Positions 18,728-27,455 of a DNA stretch of 64,000 nucleotides are shown here, piece after piece. The first letter of the stretch is position 1. The number at the start of each line of letters is the position of its first letter. The position numbers and the translations under genes were made by a program. The notes under the pieces are model-generated. The model worked only from the letters and a program-made list of their open reading frames with translations, was not told where the DNA came from and searched no databases. Where the stretch lies: positions 2,540,001 to 2,604,000 of the forward strand of contig NZ_CP042239.1 in the NCBI RefSeq assembly GCF_007833215.1, in the 5' to 3' direction. This DNA comes from Sphingomonas suaedae (GTDB lineage Bacteria > Pseudomonadota > Alphaproteobacteria > Sphingomonadales > Sphingomonadaceae).

Positions 18728-19343
18728 CCTCCATCTCTGCCTTGTAATGGTGCCAGGCCAGAATCGCCGCGGCACCGCGATGCGGGCGCCAGGGTTCGGC
18801 GATGGCACGGGTCAGCTTCTCCGACGGACGCTCGGCATGGCCCATGATCCGCCCGATCTCGATCTGCACCGCCAGATCGCCCGCAGGCCAGATATCGACC
18901 CGCCCCTCGGCGAACAGCAGATAGATTTCCGCGGACCAGCGACCGATGCCCTTGACCCGCACCAGTTGCGCGATCGCCTCCTCGTCATCGGCGGGGAGCG
19001 CGGTGAGATCGAGCCTCCCGTTGCTCACCTCTTCGGCCAGGCTGCGGGCATAGCTCGCCTTTTGCCGCGAAAGACCGGCGGCGCGCAGCGTCTCGTCCGA
19101 TGCCGCCGCGACGATCTCCGGTCGGGTAAGATCGCCCAAGCCAGCCGCGAGCTTGTTCCAGATCGATGCAGCGGCGGCCACGCTCACCTGCTGGCCGACG
19201 ATCGTGCGCAACAGCGTCTCGTAACCCGGCTCGCGGATACGCGGTTCGGGATAGCCGACCCGCGCCACTGCGGCGGCGACCAGCGGCTCGGTTGCCGCGA
19301 TGGCGTCCAGCGAGGTGCGAAGCTGATCTTTGCTCAGGCCCAT
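18720..19343 (-). CDS. DNA-3-methyladenine glycosylase, AlkA type
   Basis: A 207-residue helix-hairpin-helix glycosylase that removes alkylated bases from DNA in base excision repair. The HhH motif is at about 125-145 (RVKGIGRWSAEIYLLF), followed by the catalytic Asp156 in WPAGDLAVQ. TIVGQQVSVAAAASIW at 47-62 is the typical AlkA opening. It lacks the N-terminal TBP-like domain of Escherichia coli AlkA, as many short bacterial versions do. The start at 19343 was chosen from the conserved MGLSKDQL N-terminus. Confidence 0.88.
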   Translation of the reverse strand: MGLSKDQLRTSLDAIAATEPLVAAAVARVGYPEPRIREPGYETLLRTIVGQQVSVAAAASIWNKLAAGLGDLTRPEIVAAASDETLRAAGLSRQKASYARSLAEEVSNGRLDLTALPADDEEAIAQLVRVKGIGRWSAEIYLLFAEGRVDIWPAGDLAVQIEIGRIMGHAERPSEKLTRAIAEPWRPHRGAAAILAWHHYKAEMEVI

Positions 19344-19406
19344 AGTGCGAATCCTTGAAAGCGGCGGCGTTCCCCGGCATGGGCGCGGAACACGAAGGAG
19401 AAGATC

Positions 19407-19724
19407 ATGCCCAAGCTTATCGTCGTCACGCGCGAAGGAGAAGAACGCGAGGTCGAGGGGGAAGTGGGCCTGAGCGTGATGGAAGTCATCCGGGACAACG
19501 GGTTCGACGAACTGCTCGCGCTGTGCGGCGGCTGCTGCTCGTGCGCGACCTGCCACATCCATGTCGATCCGGAATTTGCGGCCAAACTGCCGCCGATGAG
19601 CGAAGACGAGAACGACCTGCTCGACAGTTCGTCCGATCGCAACGATAGCTCGCGCCTGTCGTGCCAGATCCAGTTCACCGCCGCGCTCGACGGCCTGAAG
19701 GTAACCATCGCCGCGGAGGATTGA
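19407..19724 (+). CDS. 2Fe-2S ferredoxin, adrenodoxin type
   Basis: A 105-residue electron carrier. Cluster ligands are C40, C46 and C49 in the [10 protein letters not shown] block and C86 in RLSCQI, the arrangement of vertebrate-type/adrenodoxin-like ferredoxins. Two extra cysteines at 43 and 44 lie in the cluster loop. The start has GAAGGAG upstream. Such ferredoxins feed cytochromes P450 or Fe-S cluster assembly; no P450 or ferredoxin reductase is in the window. It stands alone, with a hairpin at its stop. Confidence 0.92.
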   Translation: MPKLIVVTREGEEREVEGEVGLSVMEVIRDNGFDELLALCGGCCSCATCHIHVDPEFAAKLPPMSEDENDLLDSSSDRNDSSRLSCQIQFTAALDGLKVTIAAED

Positions 19725-19752
19725 GGGGCAGGCGGCGGACGCCGCACCCCTC
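19723..19752. terminator. Hairpin between ferredoxin and lipoprotein genes
   Basis: GAGGGG (19723-19728) pairs with CCCCTC (19747-19752) and GCGGC with GCCGC inside. It overlaps both convergent stop codons. There is no T-run, so terminator activity is only likely. Confidence 0.5.
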
Positions 19753-20503
19753 AGGGCAGCGGCGCGATTTTCACCATCGCCATCGGCGCATCCTTGCTCA
19801 GCGGGGTGGCCTTCCAGGTAACGGTGCGGCGATTACCCTCGGTCTTCGCGCCGTCCTCGTTGTTCTGACTCACCAATTCGCCGTCGGTGATGAGGGTGAA
19901 GGTGCCATCGAGCTTTGCCTTTGCGCCGCTCGACTTGCCCTCCCCCGGCGAATCGGTCTCGCCAAAGGCGGGCGCCTTGACGCGCACCGCATCCTGCCCG
20001 CGCAGTTCCAGCACGATGAAGGGAAAGATCACCTCGGCGTCGAGATTATAGGGCCAGAGAAAATTGTGGGTGAGCTTGCCGCTGATCTGATAGTCGATGA
20101 CGAACACGCCGTCGCCCCTGTACGCGACCGAGCGATAGCCCGCTTCCTTCGTCAGCGCCTCGGCAATCGCCTTGAACTTGGCTTCCTTCTCGGCGTCGTC
20201 CTTGGCCGCCTCTTCATCCTCGATGGCCGGGGCGTCCTCATCCTCCTGCAAGGTCGCGTCGCGGAGCAGTGCGGCGGTGATTTTCTTCTTGTCCGACTCA
20301 CCGTCCTTGCCCATCCCCTTAAAGGCATCGCCCATGTCCTTGGCCACATCGACCGCGATCACTTCACCCTGATAGCTGAAGGTGAAGCTGCGGTCGGCGA
20401 GGATGGTGAGGGTCGATGTGAACTTGCCCGGGCTGAACGCGCAGCCGATCAGCAGCATCGGCGCGGCGAGCGCGAGCGCCAAACCCTTGATCCGGTGGAA
20501 CAT
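19751..20503 (-). CDS. Lipoprotein of unknown function
   Basis: A 250-residue protein with a lipoprotein signal: hydrophobic stretch LALALAAPMLLIGC with the lipobox Cys near residue 21. The mature part contains SRSFTFSY-like beta segments, an acidic Asp/Glu/Lys helix at about 90-135 and a Thr/Trp-rich C-terminus. The ATG at 20503 was chosen because it places the signal peptide at the N-terminus. It is downstream of rlmB on the same strand (31-base gap). No family is recognised by eye. Confidence 0.75.
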   Translation of the reverse strand: MFHRIKGLALALAAPMLLIGCAFSPGKFTSTLTILADRSFTFSYQGEVIAVDVAKDMGDAFKGMGKDGESDKKKITAALLRDATLQEDEDAPAIEDEEAAKDDAEKEAKFKAIAEALTKEAGYRSVAYRGDGVFVIDYQISGKLTHNFLWPYNLDAEVIFPFIVLELRGQDAVRVKAPAFGETDSPGEGKSSGAKAKLDGTFTLITDGELVSQNNEDGAKTEGNRRTVTWKATPLSKDAPMAMVKIAPLP

Positions 20504-20534
20504 CGTCACCCCCGTTGGGCGCGGACCGCAAGGA

Positions 20535-21287
20535 TCAGCGCGAGATTGCCGCATAGAGCGCAATGGCTGCGGCGTTGGACACGTTCAGGCTCTCAACCTT
20601 AGGAGAGATCGGCAGCCGCGCAAGCTCGTCGCAATGCGCTGCGGTATTCTGGCGCATCCCCTCGCCCTCCGCGCCCAGCACGAGCGCAGGGCGCGTGTCC
20701 CCCATCACCTCGCCCAGCGCCCCCTTCGCCTCACCGGTCAGACCGATCCGCCAGAATCCCGCCTCGCCGATCTCGTCCAGCGCGCGGGCGAGGTTGACGA
20801 CGCGGACCCATGGCACCAGCTCCAGCGCACCCGATGCGGCGCGCGCCAGCGAACCCGATTCGGGCGGCGCGTGCCGGTCCTGGGTGACGATGCCCAACGC
20901 GTCGAACGCGGCGGCAGAGCGCAGGATCGCCCCGACATTGTGCGGATCGGTGACATGGTCGAGTACCAGCAACGGGCGGCGGTCGTTCGCGCCCTGCTCC
21001 AGCAGATCGCCCAACCAGAGTTCCTCCAGCGGATCAACCTCGATCACCAGTCCCTGATGCGGCGCATCGGAGGGGACCATCCGCGCCAGATCCGCCACAT
21101 CGGCATAGGTGATCGGCAGCACCGGCGGCAGATCGAGCGCCGCCAGCGCCTCACGCGTGCCCCACATCTTGCGTACCCGGCGCTCGGGATTGGCCAGCGC
21201 GGCCGTCACGGCGTGACGACCCCAGAAACGGGGGCGGTTGCTGTTCGATAGGGACGGGCGATGCCCGCGTTTTGGCCTCTGGCTCAT
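20535..21287 (-). CDS. rlmB: 23S rRNA 2'-O-methyltransferase RlmB (SPOUT/TrmH family)
   Basis: A 250-residue SPOUT methyltransferase expected to methylate G2251 of 23S rRNA. It has the short N-terminal RNA-binding domain (FWGRHAVTAALANPERRV) and the knotted catalytic domain with LDHVTDPHNVGAILRSAAAF (motif 1), LVLGAEGEGMR (motif 2) and ESLNVSNAAAIALY (motif 3). It lies beside the divergent tRNA-Tyr gene, a frequent neighbour. Specificity among TrmH/RlmB relatives rests on length and the N-terminal domain. Confidence 0.9.
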   Translation of the reverse strand: MSQRPKRGHRPSLSNSNRPRFWGRHAVTAALANPERRVRKMWGTREALAALDLPPVLPITYADVADLARMVPSDAPHQGLVIEVDPLEELWLGDLLEQGANDRRPLLVLDHVTDPHNVGAILRSAAAFDALGIVTQDRHAPPESGSLARAASGALELVPWVRVVNLARALDEIGEAGFWRIGLTGEAKGALGEVMGDTRPALVLGAEGEGMRQNTAAHCDELARLPISPKVESLNVSNAAAIALYAAISR

Positions 21288-21430
21288 GCTTCCATCTGTT
21301 CCGCTGGCAGGCCGGTCCCGAGCCCGTTCAATCTATCCAGGCGGCTTAGAAGTCACGAAAGCGCCGCGCAAGCCGTTGACAGCGGCGCCCCGCTTCGGCA
21401 ATGGCGCCCACTCGCTTCGGCGTGCCGCAT

Positions 21431-21516
21431 GGAAGGGTGGCCGAGTGGTTAAAGGCAGCAGACTGTAAATCTGCCCGCGTGAGCGTACACTGGTTCGAAT
21501 CCAGTCCCTTCCACCA
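21431..21516 (+). tRNA. tRNA-Tyr (anticodon GTA)
   Basis: GGAAGGG at 21431-21437 pairs with CCCTTCC at 21506-21512, followed by A and an encoded CCA. The anticodon loop reads CTGTAAA, giving GTA. A long variable arm, typical of class II tRNAs, precedes the T arm (GGTTCGAAT). Confidence 0.96.
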
Positions 21517-21535
21517 CCCCCTTCAAATGGGCGGA

Positions 21536-21775
21536 TCAGATCTGATCCTCGCCGGGCTGATAGGTTAGCCGCCGGGTTGCGGACCGGCGCATCAACCAGT
21601 CCCATGCCCGCTGCCGCGCGATATTGCGGGTGCGTCGCTGATCGCGCGCGGCAAGACGCACGCCGCGACGCCAGCGCTTAACTGCGATGATGCAACCGCT
21701 CACGATCGCGAGCGCCGGAAGGAGCGCCCAGCCATAGGCCAATATCAAGTCCCGATATTCCAGCAAGTTAAGCAC
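21536..21775 (-). CDS. Small single-helix membrane protein
   Basis: A 79-residue protein with a GTG start, one hydrophobic segment at about residues 11-32 (LILAYGWALLPALAIVSGC) and a very basic C-terminal tail rich in Arg. It lies between the two tRNA genes. Coding is plausible from codon usage and shape, but the assignment is tentative and no family is recognised. Confidence 0.5.
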   Translation of the reverse strand: MLNLLEYRDLILAYGWALLPALAIVSGCIIAVKRWRRGVRLAARDQRRTRNIARQRAWDWLMRRSATRRLTYQPGEDQI

Positions 21776-21851
21776 CCCCCGAATCCCGCGCGACTCTACC
21801 GCGCCGCAATATGCGGTAAATGCGAAAGGTTACGCAATCAGGAAGGGCGGC

Positions 21852-21925
21852 TGGAGCGGGTAGCGGGAATCGAACCCGCGTATTCAGCTTGGAAGGCTGC
21901 TGCACTACCATTGTGCTATACCCGC
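21852..21925 (-). tRNA. tRNA-Gly (anticodon TCC)
   Basis: Read on the minus strand, GCGGGTA opens and TACCCGC closes the acceptor stem, followed by T and an encoded CCA. The anticodon loop CTTCCAA gives TCC. D and T arms (GGTTCGATT) are normal. Confidence 0.96.
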
Positions 21926-21984
21926 GGCCCGAGCCGGAGCCAGCGCACTGCCACGACTGGCCGGTGGCGGTCAAGCGGCTCCGA

Positions 21985-22665
21985 TCAGACGCGCAGATAG
22001 CGGAAGTACCAGACCTCATGCCCCTGGCGCCGCGCCTTGCGCTCATAGCGCGTCTCGGGCCAGTCGGCGGGGCGGGTGAGGAAGTCCTGTGCGGTACGCG
22101 CCTGCCAGTCGAAGTCGCGGCGCTGGTTCATCACCATCATCGACCATCGGCAATAGGTGGGATCGTCGGTGCCCAGCCGGAACTCGCCGCCGGGCTTCAG
22201 CTTGGCGGCGATCAAGTCGAGCGGGCCGTGATTGACCATGCGGCGCTTGGCGTGGCGTGCCTTACGCCAGGGGTCAGGATGGAGGAGATAGACCCGTTCA
22301 AGGCTCGCATCGGGCAGCCGTTCGACCACGTCGAGCGCGTCCCCCATGTGCAGCCGGACATTGGCGAGATCGCCGTCGCGGATATGGCCCAGCGCGCCCA
22401 CCACGCCGTTGAGAAACGGCTCACAGCCGATAAAGCCATGGTCCGGCCGCATCGCCGCCTGGCCCGCCAGATGCTCACCCGCGCCAAAGCCGATTTCCAG
22501 CTCCAGCGGGCGCGCGTCACCGAACAGCCGCGCGGCGTCGAGCGGTCCATCGTCCGGCACCGCGACTTTGGGTAACAGCGTATCGACCAGTTCCTGCTGC
22601 CCCGCGCGCAGCTTGTGCCCCTTGGCGCGCCCGTACAGGCGGCGGATCGTGCTCGGATCGTTCAT
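21985..22665 (-). CDS. trmB: tRNA (guanine-N7)-methyltransferase TrmB
   Basis: A 226-residue SAM-dependent enzyme that methylates G46 in the tRNA variable loop. The SAM motif is LELEIGFGAGEHL, and VYLLHPDPWRKARHAKRR is the signature of the family. The C-terminus (TRYERKARRQGHEVWYFRY) matches the conserved end with the tRNA-contacting residues. The ATG at 22665 begins the usual MNDPSTIRRLYGR stretch. In related genomes it stands next to metK; here three genes separate them. Confidence 0.95.
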   Translation of the reverse strand: MNDPSTIRRLYGRAKGHKLRAGQQELVDTLLPKVAVPDDGPLDAARLFGDARPLELEIGFGAGEHLAGQAAMRPDHGFIGCEPFLNGVVGALGHIRDGDLANVRLHMGDALDVVERLPDASLERVYLLHPDPWRKARHAKRRMVNHGPLDLIAAKLKPGGEFRLGTDDPTYCRWSMMVMNQRRDFDWQARTAQDFLTRPADWPETRYERKARRQGHEVWYFRYLRV

Positions 22666-22713
22666 CGCGACGCCCTTGGCGAAGCGCGCGCCCCCCGGCA
22701 AGGGGTGGCGGCG

Positions 22714-23463
22714 TCAGGCGGCCGGGCGCAACCGCGGATTTTCGAGGACGCCGACGCGAGGATGGGCGATGAAATAGCCCTGAAAGTAGCGCACGCCGAG
22801 CGCGAGCAGCTTTTCGTAATCGGCGCGCGTCTCGACCCCCTCGGCGATCAGTCGCACGGCGCGGCGGCGTGTCATCTCGATCATTTTTTCGACCAGCAGG
22901 CGGCGCGACCAGCTCGACGCCAGGCCGCGGATCAGCGCCGGATCGAGCTTGATCGCATCGGGGGTGAAGCGCGAGAGCAGCGCCAGACCGACATCGCCCG
23001 ATCCGAAATCATCGAACACGGTCTGCATGTGCATCTTGCGATGGGCGGCGATGGTGTCGGCCATGCGGCTGGCATCGATCCGGTCGTGCTCGGCAAATTC
23101 GAACATCAGCCGCTCGGGCGGAAAGCCGGTTTCCTTGGCGACCTGCATGGTCCGCTCGCTGTCGGCAAAGGCATCGGTGATGACATCCGGAAAGAAGTTG
23201 ATCGCCAGCCGGGCACTGGTCTTGAGAATGCCCGCCTGAACCGCCTGGGTGATCGCGGCCACGCGGCACTGCTGGTCGAAGCTGTAGCGCGTTTCCGGCC
23301 TGACCTGTGCCAGAACCTCTGCCGCCATCTCGCCATTCGGGCCGCGCGCCAGCGCTTCATAGGCATAGACTTCGCCCAACCGTGCATCCCAGATCGGCTG
23401 GAACGCCATATGCAGCTGGAAATCGGGTTCTTCGTCGATCATCTGTAGCGCTTGGGTCTGCAT
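22714..23463 (-). CDS. EAL-domain cyclic-di-GMP phosphodiesterase
   Basis: A 249-residue protein that is essentially a lone EAL domain. Recognisable elements are YEALARG at 35-41 (EAL), LAINFFPD, FEFAEHD, DDFGSGD, IKLD, IAEGVET and YFQGYFIAHP. All the metal-binding and catalytic acidic positions appear present, so it should be active, hydrolysing c-di-GMP to pGpG. The sequence style (FDQQCRVAAITQAV) resembles the EAL domains of BLUF-EAL photoreceptors, but no BLUF or other sensor domain is attached. The protein is soluble, with no signal peptide. Confidence 0.9.
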   Translation of the reverse strand: MQTQALQMIDEEPDFQLHMAFQPIWDARLGEVYAYEALARGPNGEMAAEVLAQVRPETRYSFDQQCRVAAITQAVQAGILKTSARLAINFFPDVITDAFADSERTMQVAKETGFPPERLMFEFAEHDRIDASRMADTIAAHRKMHMQTVFDDFGSGDVGLALLSRFTPDAIKLDPALIRGLASSWSRRLLVEKMIEMTRRRAVRLIAEGVETRADYEKLLALGVRYFQGYFIAHPRVGVLENPRLRPAA

Positions 23464-23550
23464 CCACGTCTCCACCCGCCATTTTAGGACGGATGGGCAG
23501 GCGATGGTTAACCCCGGACGGGAATCGTCCACAGCGCCTCTGCGCAGCCG

Positions 23551-24621
23551 CTATTTCAGCCGTTCCGCGTCGATGTTGATCGTCGCCTTGCCCCAGGTCG
23601 AGACGCGCGAGGTCGCGTTACCCTCCAGGATCTTGCCGATCTCCGTCGGCAGCGGCAACCGATCGCGCGGGGCGTAGTTGATCGTATCGCCCGCGCGGAC
23701 CACGCTGACCGCCCAGGTCCGCGCCGCATTCTCCTTGTCGAGCAGCCCGCTCATCCCCGGACGGACCCATATCGCCAGCCCGGCATCCGATGCCGCCATC
23801 AGATATGTGTCGCGTGTGCCGACCGGGCGATAGAGCCTGAGCGGACTCTTCACGGCATCGTCGCGGCACCATTGCACTGGCGAGGCGCCTTCTTCCGGCG
23901 TGAGCCGCTCGTCCTTCTTGGCTGCCCCGCCGCCCTCCATCTGCGCCATCATCGCGTCGAGCAGGGTGCCGGCGCCATTGGTGCGCGCGGGCTTCGAACT
24001 ACCCTTGAGCGCCAGCGCATCGGTACATGTCGCGACCGGCACTGCGTCGGCAGCGGGCACGATCTGCTCCGGCCAGCCGAGTGCGGCGATCGCCGCTTCG
24101 GTCCGTCGTTGCAGCGATGCCGCCTCGATCGATTTCGCGGTGTGGCGGATCTTGACCAGCCATTCGCCCATCGGGATGAGCGCCAGCACGGTACTGCGAA
24201 AAGGCCCTTCGGAGAGCGTCCAGGCGATCCTGAGAGCGGAGGGGCGGGACTGGCCCGGGGGGACGAAGGTGACCGGTTCACTGAGCGGGGTCTTGCGCCC
24301 ATAAGCCTCGCGGTCCTGGACGGTCAGTCGCGAAACGTCGAACCATTGCGATGGCGATCCGCTCTTTACGCGATAGAGATAGACCGACACCTCTTCGGCC
24401 TCGTCGGGAGCGCGATAGCTGAAGAAAAGGTCGAGCTGCGGTTTCACGAGTTCGGTGCCCGGCGCGCGCTTTAGCCCAATCAACTCGGTGGGAAAGGCGA
24501 AGCCGCTATGGTCGTGCCGGAACGGCATGCCATCGCGCACCTCGATCGTGCCCGGCTTATCCTGCGCATGGGTCGGGCTCGCGAGCAGCAATATGACGGC
24601 GGCGATCGAACCACGGAGCAT
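23551..24621 (-). CDS. Secreted protein of unknown function
   Basis: A 356-residue protein with a signal peptide (residues 1-19, ILLLASPTHA then Q). The mature part starts DKPGTIEVRDGMPF and contains mixed beta and helical segments such as LGWPEQIVPAADAVPVATC and WAVSVVRAGDTINYAPRD. Two cysteines near 203 and 253 could form a disulphide. It has the same strand as the EAL gene downstream and the RNB gene upstream but gaps of 67-87 bases separate them. I recognise no family. Confidence 0.72.
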   Translation of the reverse strand: MLRGSIAAVILLLASPTHAQDKPGTIEVRDGMPFRHDHSGFAFPTELIGLKRAPGTELVKPQLDLFFSYRAPDEAEEVSVYLYRVKSGSPSQWFDVSRLTVQDREAYGRKTPLSEPVTFVPPGQSRPSALRIAWTLSEGPFRSTVLALIPMGEWLVKIRHTAKSIEAASLQRRTEAAIAALGWPEQIVPAADAVPVATCTDALALKGSSKPARTNGAGTLLDAMMAQMEGGGAAKKDERLTPEEGASPVQWCRDDAVKSPLRLYRPVGTRDTYLMAASDAGLAIWVRPGMSGLLDKENAARTWAVSVVRAGDTINYAPRDRLPLPTEIGKILEGNATSRVSTWGKATINIDAERLK

Positions 24622-24688
24622 GACGGAACCTCCCCTGTGGTTCCGATGGTGCCAGCAAGTGGCTGATTCGCCAAATGAAAAACCGCAG

Positions 24689-26074
24689 TCAGCTCAGCCG
24701 GTCAAAGGCGATGCGGCGCCCGACCGTATCCGTCTCGATGAGGACAAGGTTAAGCGCGTCGCCGGGTGTCAGTCCTGCCGCATCGATCCGTGCGGTAACG
24801 GGCACGCCGCACAGTTGCACGCTCGCACCGCGCTCGCCGATATCGGTCACCACCGCATCGAACCGTTCACCCTCGCGGCCGGCCAGCGTCACCGCCTCCG
24901 CCATTGCGATCACCGCATTGTCGATCCGGGCCGCACGGCCGTCAGCGCGCGCCATCACCTTGGGCAGCCGGGCAAATGCCGCTTCGACATGGTCTGGTAC
25001 GACGCGCCCGTTCGCCACTGCGAGCGCCGCCTGGACGACATAGCGATCGGCGAGGCGACGGAGCGGCGCGGTCGCATGGGCATAGGGCGCGGCGACAGCG
25101 GCGTGCCAGGGCGTTTCGTCCGGATCAAACGCGCGATAGGCCGCGCCGTTGCCCGCGCGCCGAATCGCCAGCATCAGTGCGGCATCACGCGGCGCGGCGG
25201 GGTTCAGCGTCCGCTCGAACTGGGTGAGCGTGGCGGTGGCGGGCCAGTCGATGCCCAGCGCCCGGGCGGTGATGCGCAGCCGCGCCACCGCCCCCGAATC
25301 GGGCTCTGCCATGACGCGAAATAGTCCGGTGTTGTGCGCGATCAGGGCATCCGCCACCGCCATGTTGCAGGTGAGCGAGAGGGACGCATTCTGATCCTCA
25401 CTCGGATGCCGGTCCCGGAAAATGAGCGCGAGCCGACCATCGGCGCCCGCCCCGACTTCCTGTTCGGGCGGATCGACTCGCGCGGCCCCGCGCGCCGCCT
25501 CCGCCCGGATCAGGCGCGTGGTGAGCTGCGTGAATCCGGTGGGGAGATCGCCCTCACGCACCGTCTCATAAGCGAGCTTGGCCCGGTTCCGGATGACCGC
25601 CCGTGTCGCGGCGTCCAGCCGCACAGCGCCCTCCGCATCGATTCGGATCGTGAAGACGACAGCAGGGCGCGGACCGCCGGGCAACAGGCTGGCCGCGCCT
25701 TCGGAGAGAATCGGAGGATATAGGCCTGCCTTGCCATCGGGAAGATAGACCGTCTCGCCGCGCGTCCATGCTTCCGCATTGATGGGACCGTCTTCATCGA
25801 CGAACCAGGCGACATCGGCGATGGCATAATGGAGGATCAGGTCGCGCCCCGCCTCCTCAATCGCGAATGCCTGATCGAGATCGGTGGCGCTGGCCGGGTC
25901 GAGCGTGACGAAGTGCCGGTCGGTCCAGTCGGCATGGTCGCCCGGCACCCGTCGTGCAGCCGAGTCAGCCGCAGCCTTCACCTGTGGCGGAAAGGCACGC
26001 GGGACCTGAAATTCGGTTCGGATCGACTGAAGGCCGCGGGACAGCGCATGGGACGGGTCTGCGATGGTCTTCAT
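24689..26074 (-). CDS. Stand-alone RNB-domain ribonuclease (RNase II/R catalytic domain)
   Basis: A 461-residue protein built mainly of the RNB exonuclease domain. The catalytic aspartates are in TLDPASATDLDQAF (D59, D65, D67), followed by LHYAIADVAWFVDEDGPI and, later, YAHATAPLRRLADRYV, the usual closing part of RNB. It lacks the N-terminal cold-shock domains of RNase II/R and has only a short C-terminal beta domain in place of full S1. Such short forms are known in alphaproteobacteria. It should degrade RNA 3'-to-5'; natural substrates are unknown. It follows metK after a terminator. Confidence 0.88.
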   Translation of the reverse strand: MKTIADPSHALSRGLQSIRTEFQVPRAFPPQVKAAADSAARRVPGDHADWTDRHFVTLDPASATDLDQAFAIEEAGRDLILHYAIADVAWFVDEDGPINAEAWTRGETVYLPDGKAGLYPPILSEGAASLLPGGPRPAVVFTIRIDAEGAVRLDAATRAVIRNRAKLAYETVREGDLPTGFTQLTTRLIRAEAARGAARVDPPEQEVGAGADGRLALIFRDRHPSEDQNASLSLTCNMAVADALIAHNTGLFRVMAEPDSGAVARLRITARALGIDWPATATLTQFERTLNPAAPRDAALMLAIRRAGNGAAYRAFDPDETPWHAAVAAPYAHATAPLRRLADRYVVQAALAVANGRVVPDHVEAAFARLPKVMARADGRAARIDNAVIAMAEAVTLAGREGERFDAVVTDIGERGASVQLCGVPVTARIDAAGLTPGDALNLVLIETDTVGRRIAFDRLS

Positions 26075-26105
26075 CGACCGAGCCTAGCCGCGGCGCGCGG
26101 GCACG

Positions 26106-26139
26106 AAAAGGGCGGCGACCCCGCAAGACCGCCGCCCTT
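26106..26139 (-). terminator. Rho-independent terminator of metK
   Basis: On the minus strand GGGCGGCG pairs with CGCCGCCC around a 12-base loop, followed by TTTT. It lies 25 bases after the metK stop. Confidence 0.85.
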
Positions 26140-26163
26140 CAATGTCGCTCGAACCGGAACGGA

Positions 26164-27372
26164 TCAGGCCAAAGCGGCCTTCAGATCCTCGACCAGATCG
26201 GTGCGTTCCCAGGGGAAGAAATCTCCCTCGGGCTTGCGGCCGAAATGGCCATAGGCTGCGGTCGGGCCATAAATCGGCTTGTTGAGCTTCAGATGGGTGC
26301 GAATGCCGCGGGGGGTCAGGCCGCCCAGCTTGCCGATCTTGCCGATCGCCTGCTCGATCTTGTCGTCGCCGACGGTGCCGGTGCCGTGGGTATCGACATA
26401 GAGCGACAGCGGCTTGCTGACGCCGATCGCATAGGCGAGCTGGATCGTGCAGCGCTGGGCGAGCCCGGCGGCAACGATGTTCTTGGCGAGATAGCGGGTG
26501 ATGTACGCGGCGGAGCGGTCGACCTTGGTCGGGTCCTTGCCGCTGAACGCGCCGCCGCCATGGGGCGCCGCGCCGCCATACGTGTCGACGATGATCTTGC
26601 GACCGGTCAGGCCGGCGTCGCCGTCCGGGCCACCGATTTCGAAGCTGCCGGTCGGGTTGATGTGATATTCGGTCTCGTCCGACAGCAGTTCCGCCGGGAT
26701 CACAGCGGCGACGACCGACTTCACATAGGCCTTCAGCTCGGCTTCCTTCTCGCCCTGGTCATAGCCCTTGGCATGTTGGGTCGAGACGACAACGGCGGTG
26801 CAGGCGATCGCCTTGCTCCCCTCATAACGCAGCGTGACCTGGCTCTTGGCGTCGGGCTCCAGGAAGGGGGCCGCGCCCGAATGGCGGTCGGCGGCCATGC
26901 GCTCGAGAATCTTGTGGCTGTAGTCGAGCGTCGCGGGCATCAGGTCGGGCGTGTCGTTCGCGGCATAGCCGAACATGATGCCCTGATCACCCGCGCCTTC
27001 GTCCTTGTTTCCGCTGGCATCGACGCCCTGCGCGATATGCGCCGACTGGCCATGGAGATTGTTTTCGAACCGCAGCGTCTCCCAGTGAAAGCCGTCCTGC
27101 TCATAGCCGATGCGCTTGACGGTATCGCGAACGGTCTTCTCGATCTCTTCCTGCGCGCCGGGCGCCCACTCGCCATTCTCATACACGCCCTTGCAGCGGA
27201 TTTCGCCGGCAAGCACGACAAGCTGGGTTGTGGTCAGCGTCTCGCACGCGATGCGCGCTTCGGGATCCTTGGACAGGAACAGGTCGACGATCGCGTCGGA
27301 AATCTGGTCGGAAACCTTGTCCGGATGGCCTTCGGAAACCGATTCGGACGTGAAGAGATAAGTGGAACGCAT
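26164..27372 (-). CDS. metK: S-adenosylmethionine synthetase
   Basis: A 402-residue enzyme making SAM from methionine and ATP. Hallmarks are [20 protein letters not shown] at the N-terminus, the ATP-binding [12 protein letters not shown], and the phosphate loop [16 protein letters not shown] in the C-terminal third. Length is normal. SAM made here feeds several methyltransferases in the window (prmC, rlmB, trmB, miaB). A strong ribosome site AGAGGAAGACC precedes ATG. An 83-base leader with two hairpins separates it from lnt upstream on the same strand. Confidence 0.98.
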   Translation of the reverse strand: MRSTYLFTSESVSEGHPDKVSDQISDAIVDLFLSKDPEARIACETLTTTQLVVLAGEIRCKGVYENGEWAPGAQEEIEKTVRDTVKRIGYEQDGFHWETLRFENNLHGQSAHIAQGVDASGNKDEGAGDQGIMFGYAANDTPDLMPATLDYSHKILERMAADRHSGAAPFLEPDAKSQVTLRYEGSKAIACTAVVVSTQHAKGYDQGEKEAELKAYVKSVVAAVIPAELLSDETEYHINPTGSFEIGGPDGDAGLTGRKIIVDTYGGAAPHGGGAFSGKDPTKVDRSAAYITRYLAKNIVAAGLAQRCTIQLAYAIGVSKPLSLYVDTHGTGTVGDDKIEQAIGKIGKLGGLTPRGIRTHLKLNKPIYGPTAAYGHFGRKPEGDFFPWERTDLVEDLKAALA

Positions 27373-27455
27373 GGTCTTCCTCTAAGATGGTCAGGCCGTT
27401 GCCATGCCTGACGGGAAACGGGCGCGATATAAAGCTTTCCTTATATCACGCCGCC
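27373..27455 (-). promoter_or_regulatory. metK leader with two hairpins
   Basis: Hairpin 1: GATATAA/TTATATC at 27426-27447, extended by four more pairs to 27421-27452. Hairpin 2: GTCAGGC/GCCTGAC at 27390-27412 with a nine-base loop. The ribosome site AGAGGAAGACC occupies 27373-27383, seven bases from hairpin 2. A regulatory role is possible but not shown; it does not match a SAM riboswitch that I can recognise. Confidence 0.45.

Noticed and set aside
27373..27455. Known SAM-II or SAM/SAH riboswitch before metK
   Set aside because: The leader lacks the conserved loop sequences and the pseudoknot to the ribosome site that I know for these classes; kept only as an unassigned structured leader.
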